Assembly: GCF_000739085.1 (NCBI RefSeq)
Contig: NZ_CP009110.1
Location: 3,348,001 to 3,412,000 of the forward strand
DNA from: Amycolatopsis methanolica 239
Lineage (GTDB): Bacteria; Actinomycetota; Actinomycetes; Mycobacteriales; Pseudonocardiaceae
DNA: 64,000 nt
Direction of reading: 5' to 3'
The position numbers and the translations under genes were made by a program. The notes beneath the pieces were generated by a model that saw only the letters and a list, made by a program, of their open reading frames with translations, was not told the origin of the DNA and made no database searches. Of the stretch, positions 17,011-26,403 are shown in pieces. Each line of letters opens with the position of its first letter. The first letter of the stretch is position 1.

Positions 17011-17757
17011 ATGACGACGCTGGCCGTGCTGGAGACAGTTCAGAACCAGGTCCGGGTAACGGCGGAGGAGGCGCGTTCGGCGCTGGCGAAGGTCCGTGGT
17101 CTCCGGGCCGGCGAAGCGCTGGCGAAGCTGCGCCTCGGTCCCGGCCGCACGTGCGAGCCGGTGGCTCGCGTGCTCGACCGCGCCCTCGTCGAAGCGGCGG
17201 AGGCCGGGCTCGGTCCCGACCAGCTGGTGGTGGCGGGTGGCAGCGCCGAGCCGGCCGAGCCGATCGTCAGGGTCCGCCGGAAGGCCCACGGCAAGGCCGA
17301 CTGGATTTCGAGCCCGACTGCCGACGTCCGGGTCGAGCTGCAGCCGGTCGGTGTGTGGGAAACGCAGGCGTGCGAGACCGGCGTGCGGCCTGCCGAGCCG
17401 GAGGCGGTCCTCGCCGTTCCCCCCTCGGGGGAGCCGGGAGCGCGGGCGGACGAGGTCCGTGAGGCGCTGAAGGACGTGCTCGACCCCGACCTCGGCGTGA
17501 ACGTGGTCGATCTCGGTTTCGTCCGCCGAGTCGAGGTCGACGAGCACGGGTTCGCCGTACTGACGATGACGCTGACCTCCCCCGGCGTGTCCGCTCACCG
17601 GAGTCATGGAGGACCAGATCCGCACTCTGTTTTCGGAGGAGACCTCACCGGTCACCGGCTTCCGGATCGAGTGGGTGTGGCTGCCGACGTGGCGCCCCGC
17701 TGACATACTGAGGAAGGCCGCGAGCAGCTCCGGGCGATTGGCTTCACTCGATTCTGA
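17011..17757 (+). pseudogene. uL22-like domain fused to a MIP18/PaaD-type Fe-S assembly domain, two frameshifts
   Basis: GGGAGAAGG precedes the ATG. Residues about 12-112 align with ribosomal protein uL22 along its length: an AEEARSALAKVRGLRAGEAL helix, then RVLDRALVEAAEAGL, and RRKAHGKADWISSPTADVRV matching the uL22 tail. After a linker, residues from about 147 form a MIP18 (DUF59) domain: DPDLGVNVVDLGFV, then MTLTSP. One extra G near 17586 breaks the CP-LTG motif; the next frame gives GVMEDQIRTLF and WVWLPTWRPADI. A missing C near 17706 then restores a tail ending GREQLRAIGFTRF at TGA 17757. MIP18 genes often accompany diiron monooxygenases; the uL22 part is unexpected. Confidence 0.75.
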
Positions 17758-17799
17758 GCCAAGACGACCGAAAGTCAAACAGACAAAGGAAGACACCAG

Positions 17800-18090
17800 A
17801 TGGCCTACGTAGTGCTCGCGACGTGGATCGCCAAGCCCGGTGAAGCCGACGCGATCCGGAAGATCCTCGAAACCGTGACCCCGGGCAACCGGGCCGAGGA
17901 GAAGGTGCTGGCTTTCCAGGCCCACGTCAGCAAGGACGATCCGAATACCTTTGTCCTGTACGAGAAGTACGCCGACGCTTCCGGCTACGCCGATCACCGC
18001 GGGACCGAGGCGTTCAAGACCCACGTGCTCGGCGACGCGATTCCCCGCCTCGCCGACCGGACGGTCCGGGAGTTCGAGACGATCGAGTGA
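17800..18090 (+). CDS. Antibiotic biosynthesis monooxygenase (ABM) domain protein
   Basis: Intact, 96 residues, with AAAGGAAG before the ATG. The dimeric ferredoxin-like ABM fold is clear: VVLATWIAKPGEADAIRKIL, then FVLYEKYADASGYADHRGTEAFK. Members act as quinol monooxygenases or small cofactor-free oxygenases. It ends the monooxygenase remnant operon, 42 bases after the repaired end of the uL22/MIP18 gene, and could handle the oxygenated product. It is one of only two undamaged genes in that operon. Confidence 0.88.
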   Translation: MAYVVLATWIAKPGEADAIRKILETVTPGNRAEEKVLAFQAHVSKDDPNTFVLYEKYADASGYADHRGTEAFKTHVLGDAIPRLADRTVREFETIE

Positions 18091-18105
18091 CCGGAGTCGG
18101 ACGAA

Positions 18106-18153
18106 CTGCCGTCGAAAGCGGATCGGGCGTATAACGGCAACCTTCGACGGCAG
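18106..18153. terminator. Long inverted repeat after the ABM gene
   Basis: CTGCCGTCGAA (18106-18116) and TTCGACGGCAG (18143-18153) are perfect 11-base arms with a 26-base loop. The site lies 15 bases past the ABM stop and before the 3' end of copA on the other strand. It has no U-tract, so it is either a bidirectional terminator of the actinobacterial type or a protein site. A second inverted repeat (CTCCGGTTC 18165-18173, GAACCGGAG 18215-18223) follows. Confidence 0.5.
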
Positions 18154-18257
18154 TGACGCCGCCACTCCGGTTCACCGGCCCCCTGAGTACCGCTGCGGGA
18201 CCTTCGCGATCCACGAACCGGAGGTGTCGCAGCGAAAGGCCGCGGCCTTCGTCACGA

Positions 18258-20567
18258 TCAGCCGACCGCGACCGGTTCCGCCGCCGTTCGCCGCGTGACG
18301 CCCTGGCCCGGGCCCGGGTCGGTGGTGGTGCCGCGGAAACCGCGCAGCCGGAGGCTGTTGGTCACCACGAAGACCGAGCTGAACGCCATCGCGGCGCCGG
18401 CGATCATCGGGTTGAGCAGGCCGGCGGCGGCCAGCGGCAGGGCCGCCACGTTGTAGGCGAAGGCCCAGAACAGGTTGCCCTTGATCGTGCGCAGGGTCCG
18501 CCGGGACAACCGGATCGCGTCGGCCGCCACCCGGAGGTCGCCGCGCACCAGGGTCAGGTCGCCCGCTTCGATCGCGACGTCGGTGCCGGTGCCCATCGCC
18601 AGTCCGAGGTCGGCCTGGGCGAGCGCGGCGGCGTCGTTGACCCCGTCGCCGACCATCGCCACGACCTTGCCCTCGTCCTGCAGCCGCTTGACCACGTCGA
18701 CCTTGTCGCGGGGGAGGACCTCGGCGATGACCTCGCCGATACCGACCTCCGCGGCGACCGACTCGGCCGCGGCCCGGTTGTCGCCGGTGAGCAGGATCGG
18801 GGTGAGCCCGAGCCCGCGCAGCCGCCGGATCGCCTCGGCGGAGGTGGGCTTGACGGTGTCGGCCACCACCAGCACCGCCCGCGCCCGGCCGTCCCAGCCG
18901 ACCGCGACCGCCGTGCCGCCCCGCTGCTCGGCCGCCGCCTTGGCCTCGGCGAGGCCGGGGGACAGGTGCTGGCTCCAGTCCGCCAGCAGCGCGGTGCGCC
19001 CGACGAGCACGGCCTTGCCCTCGACGATCCCTTGCACGCCAAGGCCTTCGACGTTGGTGAAGCCCTCGACGCCCGGCAGGTCACCGAGGCGATCGCGTGC
19101 TCCGGTGGCGATGGCCTGGGCGATGGGGTGCTCGGAGGCGTTCTCCAGTGCTCCGGCCAGGCGCAGCACCTCGGTGGTGTCGGCGCCGTCGGTGTGCACG
19201 TCGGTGAGGGCCATTTTGCCGGTGGTGACGGTGCCGGTCTTGTCCAGCACGATCGTGTCGACGCGGCGGGTGGACTCCAGCACCTCCGGGCCCTTGATCA
19301 GGATGCCCAGCTGGGCGCCCCGCCCGGTGCCGACCAGCAGTGCGGTCGGCGTGGCCAGACCCAGCGCGCACGGGCAGGCGATGATCAGCACGGCCACCGC
19401 CGCGGTGAACGCCGCGGACACCGTGCCGCCGGCGCCGAGCCAGAACGCCAGGGTGCCCACCGCGAGGGCGATGACGATCGGCACGAACACCGCCGACACC
19501 CGGTCGGCCAGCCGCTGCACGGCGGCCTTGCCGGTCTGCGCCTCCTCGACCAGCTTCGCCATCTGCGCCAGCTGGGTGTCCGCGCCGACGCGGGTGGCCC
19601 GCACGACCAGCCTGCCGCCGGAGTTCACGGTCGCGCCGGTGACCGGGTCGCCGGGTCCGACCTCGACCGGCACAGACTCGCCGGTGAGCATGCTCGCGTC
19701 GACCGCGGAGCTGCCGTCCTCGACCACGCCGTCGGTGGCGATCTTCTCACCGGGACGGACCACGAAACGGTCGCCCACGGCCAGCTGCTCGACCGGGATC
19801 CGCTCCTCCCGGCCGCCGCGCAGCACCGCCACCTCCTTGGCGCCGAGTTCGAGCAGCGCCCGCAGCGCGGCCCCGGCCCGTCGCTTGGAGCGGGCCTCGA
19901 AGTAGCGGCCGGCGAGGATGAACGTGGTCACCCCGGCCGCGACCTCGAGGTAGATGTTGCCGTCCCCGCTGATCCGTTGGATGGTCAGCTCGAACGGGTG
20001 CGTCATGCCGGGTGTTCCGGCGCTGCCGAACAGCAGCGCGTAGAGCGACCAGGCGAACGCGGCCAGCGTGCCCATCGAGATCAGCGTGTCCATCGTGGCC
20101 GCGCCGTGCCGCAGGTTCGCCCACGCGGCGCGGTGGAACGGCCACGCGCCCCACACGATCACCGGCGCGGCCAGCGTGAGCGAGATCCACTGCCAGTAGG
20201 TGAACTGCAGCGCCGGAACCATCGCCAGCACGACCACCGGCACCGACAGCACCAGCGAGCCGATCAGCCGCTGCCGCAGCGGCCGGGACGGGTCCTCCTC
20301 GGCGGCCGCCGGTTCCGCCATCTCGGGCTGGGGGACGGTGGCCGTGTAGCCGGCCGCCTCCACCTGGGCGACCAACGTGGCCGGGTCGAGGCCGGCGGGG
20401 AAGCTGACCTTCGCCTTCTCGGTGGCGTAGTTGACGGTCGCGGTGACGCCGTCGAGCTTGTTGAGCTTGCGTTCGACCCGCATCGCGCACGAGGCGCAGG
20501 TCATGCCACCGATCGCCAGCTCGATGTCCTGGGCGGCCTGCGGAAGGTTCTGCACATCCGAAGTCAT
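18258..20567 (-). CDS. copA: Copper-transporting P1B-type ATPase
   Basis: 769 residues. An N-terminal heavy-metal domain with GMTCASC (about residues 20-26) precedes eight predicted transmembrane segments. The metal-binding CPC motif ([15 protein letters not shown]) is near residue 398, the phosphorylated DKTGT near 440, and [18 protein letters not shown] is the hinge motif. It exports Cu(I) from the cytoplasm. It is last in a minus-strand operon with a secreted His-rich protein, copZ and csoR, and GAGGGG precedes its ATG. Confidence 0.95.
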   Translation of the reverse strand: MTSDVQNLPQAAQDIELAIGGMTCASCAMRVERKLNKLDGVTATVNYATEKAKVSFPAGLDPATLVAQVEAAGYTATVPQPEMAEPAAAEEDPSRPLRQRLIGSLVLSVPVVVLAMVPALQFTYWQWISLTLAAPVIVWGAWPFHRAAWANLRHGAATMDTLISMGTLAAFAWSLYALLFGSAGTPGMTHPFELTIQRISGDGNIYLEVAAGVTTFILAGRYFEARSKRRAGAALRALLELGAKEVAVLRGGREERIPVEQLAVGDRFVVRPGEKIATDGVVEDGSSAVDASMLTGESVPVEVGPGDPVTGATVNSGGRLVVRATRVGADTQLAQMAKLVEEAQTGKAAVQRLADRVSAVFVPIVIALAVGTLAFWLGAGGTVSAAFTAAVAVLIIACPCALGLATPTALLVGTGRGAQLGILIKGPEVLESTRRVDTIVLDKTGTVTTGKMALTDVHTDGADTTEVLRLAGALENASEHPIAQAIATGARDRLGDLPGVEGFTNVEGLGVQGIVEGKAVLVGRTALLADWSQHLSPGLAEAKAAAEQRGGTAVAVGWDGRARAVLVVADTVKPTSAEAIRRLRGLGLTPILLTGDNRAAAESVAAEVGIGEVIAEVLPRDKVDVVKRLQDEGKVVAMVGDGVNDAAALAQADLGLAMGTGTDVAIEAGDLTLVRGDLRVAADAIRLSRRTLRTIKGNLFWAFAYNVAALPLAAAGLLNPMIAGAAMAFSSVFVVTNSLRLRGFRGTTTDPGPGQGVTRRTAAEPVAVG

Positions 20568-20582
20568 CGTGGTTCCCCTCGA

Positions 20583-21521
20583 TCAGCCGTGGCTGTGGCC
20601 GTCGCCGGTAGCGGGCGGTGCGGTGGGCGCGCTGCCCGCGGTCGGCACGGTGAACTCGGCCGTGCGGACCTGGCCCGCGTGCTGGAAGTCGAGGAACAGC
20701 CGGTAGGTGCCGGCGGAGGGGACTTCCGCGTGGAACGTGACGCCCGGTCCCGGCTGCGTCGTGCCGTCGCCCGGGCTGCCGCCCGGGTGGACGTGCAGGT
20801 AGGCGAGGTCGCCTTCGCGCAGCGCCACCAGGTGCCCGTAGGCGCCCAGGTAGGGCTGCAGGTCGGTGACGTCGTGGCCGTCCTTGGTGACGGTGGCCGT
20901 CACCGTCGACGTGCGTCCCGGAGTCAGGTCGCCGTCGACCCGGACCTCATAGCCGTCCACCCGGGCGACGCGTGTGACCGGGTGGTGGGCCGGCTGGAAG
21001 TCGCCGGCCGCGGCGAGGTCGACGCCGAGGGTGGTGGCCTCCCCGCCAGTGGGCGTGAAGTCGGCGAAGGCGCGGTAGCTGCCGGCGTCGGCAACGGCCA
21101 GCGGCACCGTCCAGGTGCCGTCGCCCGCCATTTCCGGGTGGATGTGCTGGAACCCAGCGGTGTCGCGGCGCACCACGACGAGGTGCATGCGCTTTTCGTG
21201 CTCGACGTCGAACGCGGTGACCGCGTTGCCGTCGGGCCCGGTGATCCGGAAGGAGAACTCCTCGGTGGTCCCGGTGGTCAGCGTCGTGCGGGTGGGCGTG
21301 AGGGTGTAACCGCCCCTGGACGACGCCAGCCCCGCGGGCTGGTCGGGTTGCGTGGTCTCCGCGACAGTGCCGCTGTGGCTGTCCCCGTGCGCGGCGTCCT
21401 CGGCGCCACGCGTGCCAGCTTCGCTGGTGACGGGACCGACAGCGGTGCCGATCGCCCAGCCGCCTCCGGCGACCAGGGCGAGCGCCGCACCGTAGGCGGA
21501 GAGCTTCCCTGCAGTGTTCAT
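20583..21521 (-). CDS. Secreted His/Met-containing protein of the copper operon
   Basis: 312 residues. A membrane anchor or uncleaved signal lies at about residues 9-30, then a His-containing linker (AAHGDSHSG). Two similar beta-rich domains follow, with MHLVVVRRDTAGFQHIHPEM in the first and YGHLVALREGDLAYLHVHPGG in the second. The C-terminus is GDGHSHG. The paired H-x-H motifs suggest periplasmic-side copper binding. Position between copZ and copA, 15 bases from copA, places it in the CsoR regulon. Function is otherwise unknown. Confidence 0.8.
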   Translation of the reverse strand: MNTAGKLSAYGAALALVAGGGWAIGTAVGPVTSEAGTRGAEDAAHGDSHSGTVAETTQPDQPAGLASSRGGYTLTPTRTTLTTGTTEEFSFRITGPDGNAVTAFDVEHEKRMHLVVVRRDTAGFQHIHPEMAGDGTWTVPLAVADAGSYRAFADFTPTGGEATTLGVDLAAAGDFQPAHHPVTRVARVDGYEVRVDGDLTPGRTSTVTATVTKDGHDVTDLQPYLGAYGHLVALREGDLAYLHVHPGGSPGDGTTQPGPGVTFHAEVPSAGTYRLFLDFQHAGQVRTAEFTVPTAGSAPTAPPATGDGHSHG

Positions 21522-21545
21522 GACATTCCTGTCCTCGGGCTGCCG

Positions 21546-21752
21546 CTACGCGGTCAGCTGGTAACCGGCTTCTTCGACGGCGGCGCGCACCGCGTCGGTG
21601 GTGAGCTCCTTCTCGCTGGTGACGGTGACCCGGCCGGTGGGCAGGTCGACGGCCACGCCGGTGACGCCGTCGATCTCCCGGACCTCCTCGGTCACCGAGC
21701 GGACGCAGTGCTCGCAGGTCATGCCGGTCACGGTGTAGGTCTGCTCGCTCAT
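21546..21752 (-). CDS. copZ: Copper chaperone CopZ-like (HMA domain)
   Basis: A 68-residue single heavy-metal-associated domain with VTGMTCEHCVRSV at residues 8-20; the two Cys bind Cu(I). It ends YQLTA like other CopZ proteins. GGAGAG precedes the ATG at 21752. It would hand copper to the CopA N-terminal domain. It lies 20 bases after the csoR stop and belongs to the csoR-copZ-copA operon. Confidence 0.92.
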   Translation of the reverse strand: MSEQTYTVTGMTCEHCVRSVTEEVREIDGVTGVAVDLPTGRVTVTSEKELTTDAVRAAVEEAGYQLTA

Positions 21753-21772
21753 TGGCTCTCCTTCTTCCGTGG

Positions 21773-22054
21773 TCAGGAACGGACCAGCCGGGCGATGGCT
21801 TCGCTGGCCTCGCGCACCTTCGCGTCGGCCGTGTCGCCGCCGACGGCGATCGCTTCGGCCACGCAGTGTTTGAGGTGTTCGTCCATCAGGCCCAGCGACA
21901 CCGACTGCAGGGCCTTCGTGGCCGCGGCGATCTGGGTGAGCACGTCGATGCAGTACTCGTCGTTCTCGACCATCCGCTGCGGGCCCCGGATCTGCCCTTC
22001 GATCCGGCGCAGCCGGGTGAGGTAGCCGTCCTTGTCGCTGGTGTAACCCCGCAT
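21773..22054 (-). CDS. csoR: Copper-sensing repressor CsoR
   Basis: 93 residues with the family's all-helical core (YLTRLRRIEGQIRGPQRMVE) and the Cu(I) ligand triad Cys35, His60 and Cys64, matching the C-H-C set of mycobacterial CsoR. It represses the cop operon and releases DNA on Cu(I) binding. First gene of the operon. A near-perfect CsoR-type operator lies 48-63 bases upstream. Confidence 0.95.
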   Translation of the reverse strand: MRGYTSDKDGYLTRLRRIEGQIRGPQRMVENDEYCIDVLTQIAAATKALQSVSLGLMDEHLKHCVAEAIAVGGDTADAKVREASEAIARLVRS

Positions 22055-22102
22055 TGTTCCTTCTCCTCACGTCGGCCCCGGTGGCGCCAACACCGAGATT
22101 TA

Positions 22103-22117
22103 TACCCTAGGGGGGTA
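22103..22117. promoter_or_regulatory. CsoR operator
   Basis: TACCCTAGGGGGGTA is a G/C-tract palindrome of the kind bound by CsoR (TACCC-N-GGGTA arms). It sits upstream of csoR in an AT-richer patch and probably overlaps the operon promoter, giving copper-responsive autoregulation. Confidence 0.8.
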
Positions 22118-22215
22118 CCGTAGTCAAACGGCGGGGTGGAGCTCGTCTCCACAGTGGAATGAGTGGCCGCTGCCGGACGCGACGGGTCGATCAGCCGGTC
22201 ACGCGGCCCGGGACG

Positions 22216-22404
22216 TCAGTGGACCCGGGTGGCGATGCCCGGGTAGTCGAGGATGAGGCCGCGCCGGTCGTAGACCAGGCGGCAGGTGAAGTCGAATCGC
22301 GGCGCGGCGTAGTCGTAGTGCTTGTCGTCCGACCGGGAGTAGGTCTGGTCCGGCGGTCCACCGCGAGCCCGACCAGGCGGACGTACGCGGCCGGCGCCTG
22401 GTCG
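22216..22404 (-). pseudogene. Putative glycolipid-binding protein (PF06475-like), 3' fragment
   Basis: About 62 C-terminal codons ending at TGA 22216: [13 protein letters not shown], then [19 protein letters not shown] and [19 protein letters not shown]. The end LxxDYPGL/I is typical of the glycolipid-binding family, normally near 190 residues. The rest of the gene is missing. At about 22404 it joins, on the same strand, the middle of an amino-acid permease gene. Confidence 0.65.
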
Positions 22405-23316
22405 CGATCAGGTACACGGACATGATGAGCGCGGCGACCGTGAGCAGCTTGCGGGTGTTGCGGATCCGGCTCGCCAGCCGCTGCTCGGCGTTCTCGCCGT
22501 CGGCGGCGACCAGCGGCATCATGCTCACGCCGGTCTCGAACCCGGACAGGCCCAGCACCAGTAGCGGGAACGCCAGGACCGCGGGACCGACGACCCCGGT
22601 GAGGCCGGCGCCCGAGGTCAGCGCGTCCACCCAGCGGTCCAGCGCGACGGGCGTGGTCAGCACCTCGGCCACCCCCGCGGCCACGACCACGGCGTTGAGC
22701 AGCAGGAACACCGCGACCAGCGGGATGGCGACCCCGACGGCCTCGGAGAACCCGAGCAGGAAAACCCCGCCCAGGATCAGCAGCAGCACCACGGTGACCA
22801 GCACCTCGTGACTGTGCAGAAACGCCGGGACGTGCGGGTTCTCCAGCGCGTGCACGGTGGCGTCGGCCGAGGACAGGGTGATCGTGATGATCCACGACGT
22901 GGCCACGAACCCGAGCAGCACGAGCACGAAGATCTTGCCGCGCCAGAACGGCAGCAGGTCCTCCAGCATCGCGACCGACCCCTGGCCGTGCGGCTCTCCT
23001 TCGCCACCCGCCGGTACATCGGGAGCATGCCCAGCAGGGTCAGCGCGACGATCAGCAGGGTGGCCAGCGGCGACAGGGCGCCGGCGGCCAGCGCGGCGAT
23101 ACCCGGCAGGTAGGACAGCGTGGAGAAGTAGTCCACGCCGGTCAGGCACATGACCTTCCACCACGCCTGCGGCTCGGTGTGCTGCTCGCCGCTCTCCGGG
23201 CCCACCGGCTGGACGCGGTGCTGCAGCAGCCACCGGCCCAGCCGGGTCGACGGCGCTGTCGGCCGGACCGGGCTGTCGACCCGTTCCGGCACCACGAACT
23301 CCGGCAGCTCGGCCAT
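22405..23316 (-). pseudogene. APC-family permease, truncated and frameshifted
   Basis: Starts at ATG 23316. The first frame gives [21 protein letters not shown], the usual first transmembrane helix of large APC permeases, to MYRRVAKES. One missing base near 22992 shifts to [40 protein letters not shown] and [18 protein letters not shown]. It ends in [21 protein letters not shown], where homologues continue for another 300 or more residues. The rest has been replaced by the glycolipid-binding fragment. Confidence 0.8.
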
Positions 23317-23417
23317 GGCCGTCCTTCCCGGTCTCTCGCGCGGTGCGCTGATCAGACTGCCGGACCCGTCGCCGGAGAGCAGTGCCGCCCCAGTCCGGTG
23401 CGGACGCTCCCGGGCGG

Positions 23418-23972
23418 TCAGCTGCGCACGCGGGAGCGGATGCCGTCGAGCAGCAACTCGATTCCCTGCTCGAAGTCGCCGGGGCCGCCGGGTTCCCGGT
23501 CGATCGCCCCGGCACTGGAGGCCTGCAGCGCGGCCTGCTCGTCCGCCGTGTGGCCGAAGACGAGGTGCAGCAGCGCGCGGGTGGCGACGTCGACGAGGTC
23601 GTCCGGCAGGCCGCCGTCCCGCAGCGCTTCCCGCAGCTGTGCGGCCGGCTCGCCCGCGCCGAGGCCGAAGGTGTGCGCGGTGGCTACCACCTCGGCGCCG
23701 TCGCGGTAGGCCAGCATCGAATCGCGCAGTTCGGCGCAGATCTCCACCGCCCGCTGGTCCCACTCGACCGCGCGGCGCTCACGCCGGCCGCGTGCGAGGA
23801 TCTCGTCGGCGACGGCGGCCAGCAGCGTCTGTTTGTTCGGCACGTGGTGGTAGAGCGCGCTCGGTTGCAGCCCGAGTTCGGCGGCCAGCCTGCGCATCGT
23901 GAGCGACTCCAGGCCGTACTCGTCGAGGACCTCGATCGCGCGCTCGACGACATCGCGCCGCTGGTAGCGCAC
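23418..23972 (-). CDS. bioQ: TetR-family regulator, probable biotin repressor BioQ
   Basis: Start chosen at GTG 23972 after GGGAGGAG; a 19-codon extension is possible but lacks a site. 184 residues. The N-terminal helix-turn-helix [24 protein letters not shown] is standard TetR, followed by a helical ligand domain. It is divergent from bioB, with a GAAC-N3-GTTC palindrome in the gap, as for actinobacterial BioQ, which represses biotin genes. The name rests on this context. Confidence 0.75.
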   Translation of the reverse strand: MRYQRRDVVERAIEVLDEYGLESLTMRRLAAELGLQPSALYHHVPNKQTLLAAVADEILARGRRERRAVEWDQRAVEICAELRDSMLAYRDGAEVVATAHTFGLGAGEPAAQLREALRDGGLPDDLVDVATRALLHLVFGHTADEQAALQASSAGAIDREPGGPGDFEQGIELLLDGIRSRVRS

Positions 23973-24031
23973 ACCGGACTCCTCCCGTTGACCTGTTCGC
24001 GCGGCCAGTGTACCGTCAGCGCCGCTCACCC

Positions 24032-24042
24032 GAACACCGTTC
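24032..24042. promoter_or_regulatory. Putative BioQ operator
   Basis: GAACACCGTTC is a perfect GAAC-N3-GTTC palindrome, 60 bases before the bioQ start and 41 before bioB. It resembles the TGAAC-N3-GTTAC type of box known for corynebacterial BioQ. The AT-rich stretch that follows may hold the bioB -10 element. Confidence 0.6.
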
Positions 24043-24082
24043 AGGTTGTAATCAACTAGTCACTCTAAGTCAGGAGAAGTGG

Positions 24083-25144
24083 ATGGGCTCCAGGTTCGAG
24101 CAGCTCGCCGACGCGGTCCTCGCCGGGGTTCCCGCCGGGCCCGGCGACGCACTGTCCGTGCTGGGCGCCGACGACGCCGAGGTGCTGTCCGTCGTCGCCG
24201 CGGCGGGCAGGCTGCGCCGCGCGCACTTCGGCAACACCGTCAAGGTGAACTACCTGGTGAACCTGAAGTCCGGTCTGTGCCCGGAGAACTGCAACTACTG
24301 CTCGCAGGCGCTCGGCTCGGCGGCGCCCATCCTCAAGTACTCCTGGCTGTCCACGGAGGAGGCGCTGAAGCAGGCGGGCGCGGGGATCTCCGGTGGCGCC
24401 GGCCGGGTGTGCCTGGTCTCCTCCGGGCGCGGACCGTCCAACCGGGACATCGATCGCGTCACCGAGATGGTCGGGGCGCTCAAGGCCGAGCATCCGGACG
24501 TCGAGGTCTGCGCCTGCCTCGGCCTGCTCTCCGACGGGCAGGCCGAGCGCCTCGCCGACGCCGGGGTGGACGCCTACAACCACAACATCAACACGGCGGA
24601 GAGCCACCACCACAACATCGTCCAGACCCACACCTACGCCGACCGGGTGGACACCGTGGCGAAGGCGAAGCGCGGCGGGCTGTCGCCCTGCTCCGGTCTC
24701 ATCGCCGGGCTGGGGGAGACCGACGAGCAGCTGGCCGAAGCCCTGTTCGCGCTCAAGGAGCTGGACGCCGACTCGATCCCGGTCAACTTCCTGATGCCCT
24801 TCGACGGCACCCCGCTCGCCGACACCTGGGAGCTGTCCCCCTTGCGGTGCCTGAAGATCCTGGCCATGGCGCGGTTCGTGTGCCCGGACAAGGAGATCCG
24901 CATCGCCGGCGGCCGCGAGATGCACCTGCGTTCGCTGCAGTCGCTCGCGCTGCACGTCGCCAACTCGATCTTCCTCGGCGACTACCTCACCTCCGAGGGG
25001 CAGGCCGCGGAGGCGGACCTGGAGATGATCCGGGACAACGGGTTCGTCGTGCTGGGCTCCGAAGAGGACATCGCGGCGCGGGGACCCGTCGACCCGGCGA
25101 TCCGCCGGCGCGGCGCGGGCACCGCCGTCGTCCCCAACGCCTGA
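24083..25144 (+). CDS. bioB: Biotin synthase
   Basis: 353 residues; GGAGAAG precedes the ATG at 24083. This is a radical-SAM enzyme with Cys66, Cys70 and Cys73 ([10 protein letters not shown]) binding the [4Fe-4S] cluster. [19 protein letters not shown] and [15 protein letters not shown] are standard BioB motifs; the Arg of the latter is a [2Fe-2S] cluster ligand in the family. It inserts sulfur into dethiobiotin. Its stop overlaps the bioA start by one base. Likely repressed by the adjacent BioQ. Confidence 0.96.
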   Translation: MGSRFEQLADAVLAGVPAGPGDALSVLGADDAEVLSVVAAAGRLRRAHFGNTVKVNYLVNLKSGLCPENCNYCSQALGSAAPILKYSWLSTEEALKQAGAGISGGAGRVCLVSSGRGPSNRDIDRVTEMVGALKAEHPDVEVCACLGLLSDGQAERLADAGVDAYNHNINTAESHHHNIVQTHTYADRVDTVAKAKRGGLSPCSGLIAGLGETDEQLAEALFALKELDADSIPVNFLMPFDGTPLADTWELSPLRCLKILAMARFVCPDKEIRIAGGREMHLRSLQSLALHVANSIFLGDYLTSEGQAAEADLEMIRDNGFVVLGSEEDIAARGPVDPAIRRRGAGTAVVPNA

Positions 25145-26403
25145 TGACACCCGCGGAACTGCTCGCGTTCGACCGCGGGCACCTGTGGCACCCGTACACC
25201 TCGATGACCGACCCGCCGCCGGTGCGGCTGGTCACCGGCGCGTCCGGCAGCCGGATCACAGTGGACGGCGCCGGGGACGTGGTCGACGGCATGGCGTCGT
25301 GGTGGTCGGCGATCCACGGCTACCGGCACCCGGTGCTCGACGAGGCGGCGCGCCGCCAGCTGGCGAACATGTCGCACGTGATGTTCGGCGGCCTCACCCA
25401 CGAGCCCGCCGTCGAGCTGGCGGCGCGGCTGGTCGACCTCACCCCCGCCGGGCTGGAGCACGTGTTCCTCGCCGACTCCGGATCGGTGAGCGTCGAGGTG
25501 GCGATGAAGATGGCGCTGCAGTACCAGCGCGGCACCGGCAGCCCGGAGCGGACCCGGTTTCTCACCGTCCGCGGCGGCTACCATGGCGACACCTTCGACT
25601 GCATGAGCGTGTGCGACCCGGACGGCGGCATGCACGCCATGTGGTCGGGGGTGCTGCCGGAGCAGGTGTTCGGCGAGCGCCCACCACGGTCCGAAGTGGA
25701 CGTCGCCGCGTGGGCGGCGGGTTTCCGCGCGCTCGCGGCCGAGCACGCGGGCCGGCTCGCCGGGCTGATCGTGGAGCCGTTGCTGCAGGGTGCAGGCGGC
25801 ATGCACCCTTACCCGGCGAGCTGCCTGCCGGTCTTCCGGGAGGTGGCCGACGAGCACGGGCTGGTGCTGATCTTCGACGAGATCGCCACCGGCTTCGGCC
25901 GCACCGGCACGCTCTTCGCCGCCGACGCCGCGGGCGTGGCGCCGGACGTGATGTGCGTCGGCAAGGCCCTCACCGGCGGTTACCTGTCGCTGGCCGCCAC
26001 CCTGTGCACCAGCGAGGTCGCCAGGGGGCTGTCGGCCAGCGACTCCGGGGTGCTCATGCACGGGCCCACGTTCATGGGCAATCCGCTGGCCTGCGCGATC
26101 GCCACCGCCAGCCTCGACCTGCTGTCCAGTGTGGACTGGCGGGCCGACGTGCGCCGGATCAACGCGGGATTGCAGGCGCTGCACCGGATCGAGGCCGCCG
26201 ACGTGCGGGTGCTCGGCGCGGTCGGCGTGGTCCAGCTCGACCACCCGGTCGACGTGGCCAAGGCGACCGAGGCGGCGCTGGCGGAGGGCGTGTGGCTGCG
26301 GCCGTTCCGCGACCTGATCTACACCATGCCGCCGTACGTGTGCACCGACGACGACATCGCCACGATCTGCCGTGGCATCGAAGCCGCGGCGGCGGTCGCA
26401 TGA
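25144..26403 (+). CDS. bioA: Adenosylmethionine-8-amino-7-oxononanoate aminotransferase
   Basis: 419 residues. A PLP fold-type I aminotransferase with HLWHPYTSM at the N-terminus, [13 protein letters not shown], the cofactor region [31 protein letters not shown] and the PLP-binding Lys274 ([11 protein letters not shown]). It converts KAPA to DAPA using SAM as amino donor. Overlaps bioB (TGATG) and bioF (ATGA). No bioD is seen in the window, so dethiobiotin synthase must lie elsewhere or be replaced. Confidence 0.96.
   Translation: MTPAELLAFDRGHLWHPYTSMTDPPPVRLVTGASGSRITVDGAGDVVDGMASWWSAIHGYRHPVLDEAARRQLANMSHVMFGGLTHEPAVELAARLVDLTPAGLEHVFLADSGSVSVEVAMKMALQYQRGTGSPERTRFLTVRGGYHGDTFDCMSVCDPDGGMHAMWSGVLPEQVFGERPPRSEVDVAAWAAGFRALAAEHAGRLAGLIVEPLLQGAGGMHPYPASCLPVFREVADEHGLVLIFDEIATGFGRTGTLFAADAAGVAPDVMCVGKALTGGYLSLAATLCTSEVARGLSASDSGVLMHGPTFMGNPLACAIATASLDLLSSVDWRADVRRINAGLQALHRIEAADVRVLGAVGVVQLDHPVDVAKATEAALAEGVWLRPFRDLIYTMPPYVCTDDDIATICRGIEAAAAVA

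Noticed and set aside
17011..17400. A second genuine ribosomal protein L22 gene
   Set aside because: The domain is diverged, lies in a monooxygenase operon, and continues in frame into a MIP18 domain. It is not a ribosomal operon.
18153..22025. A plus-strand open frame of about 1290 codons across the copper operon
   Set aside because: It is the antisense of copA, the His-rich gene and copZ/csoR. Its translation is Arg/Gly/His-rich with no domain, a usual effect of high GC at third positions.
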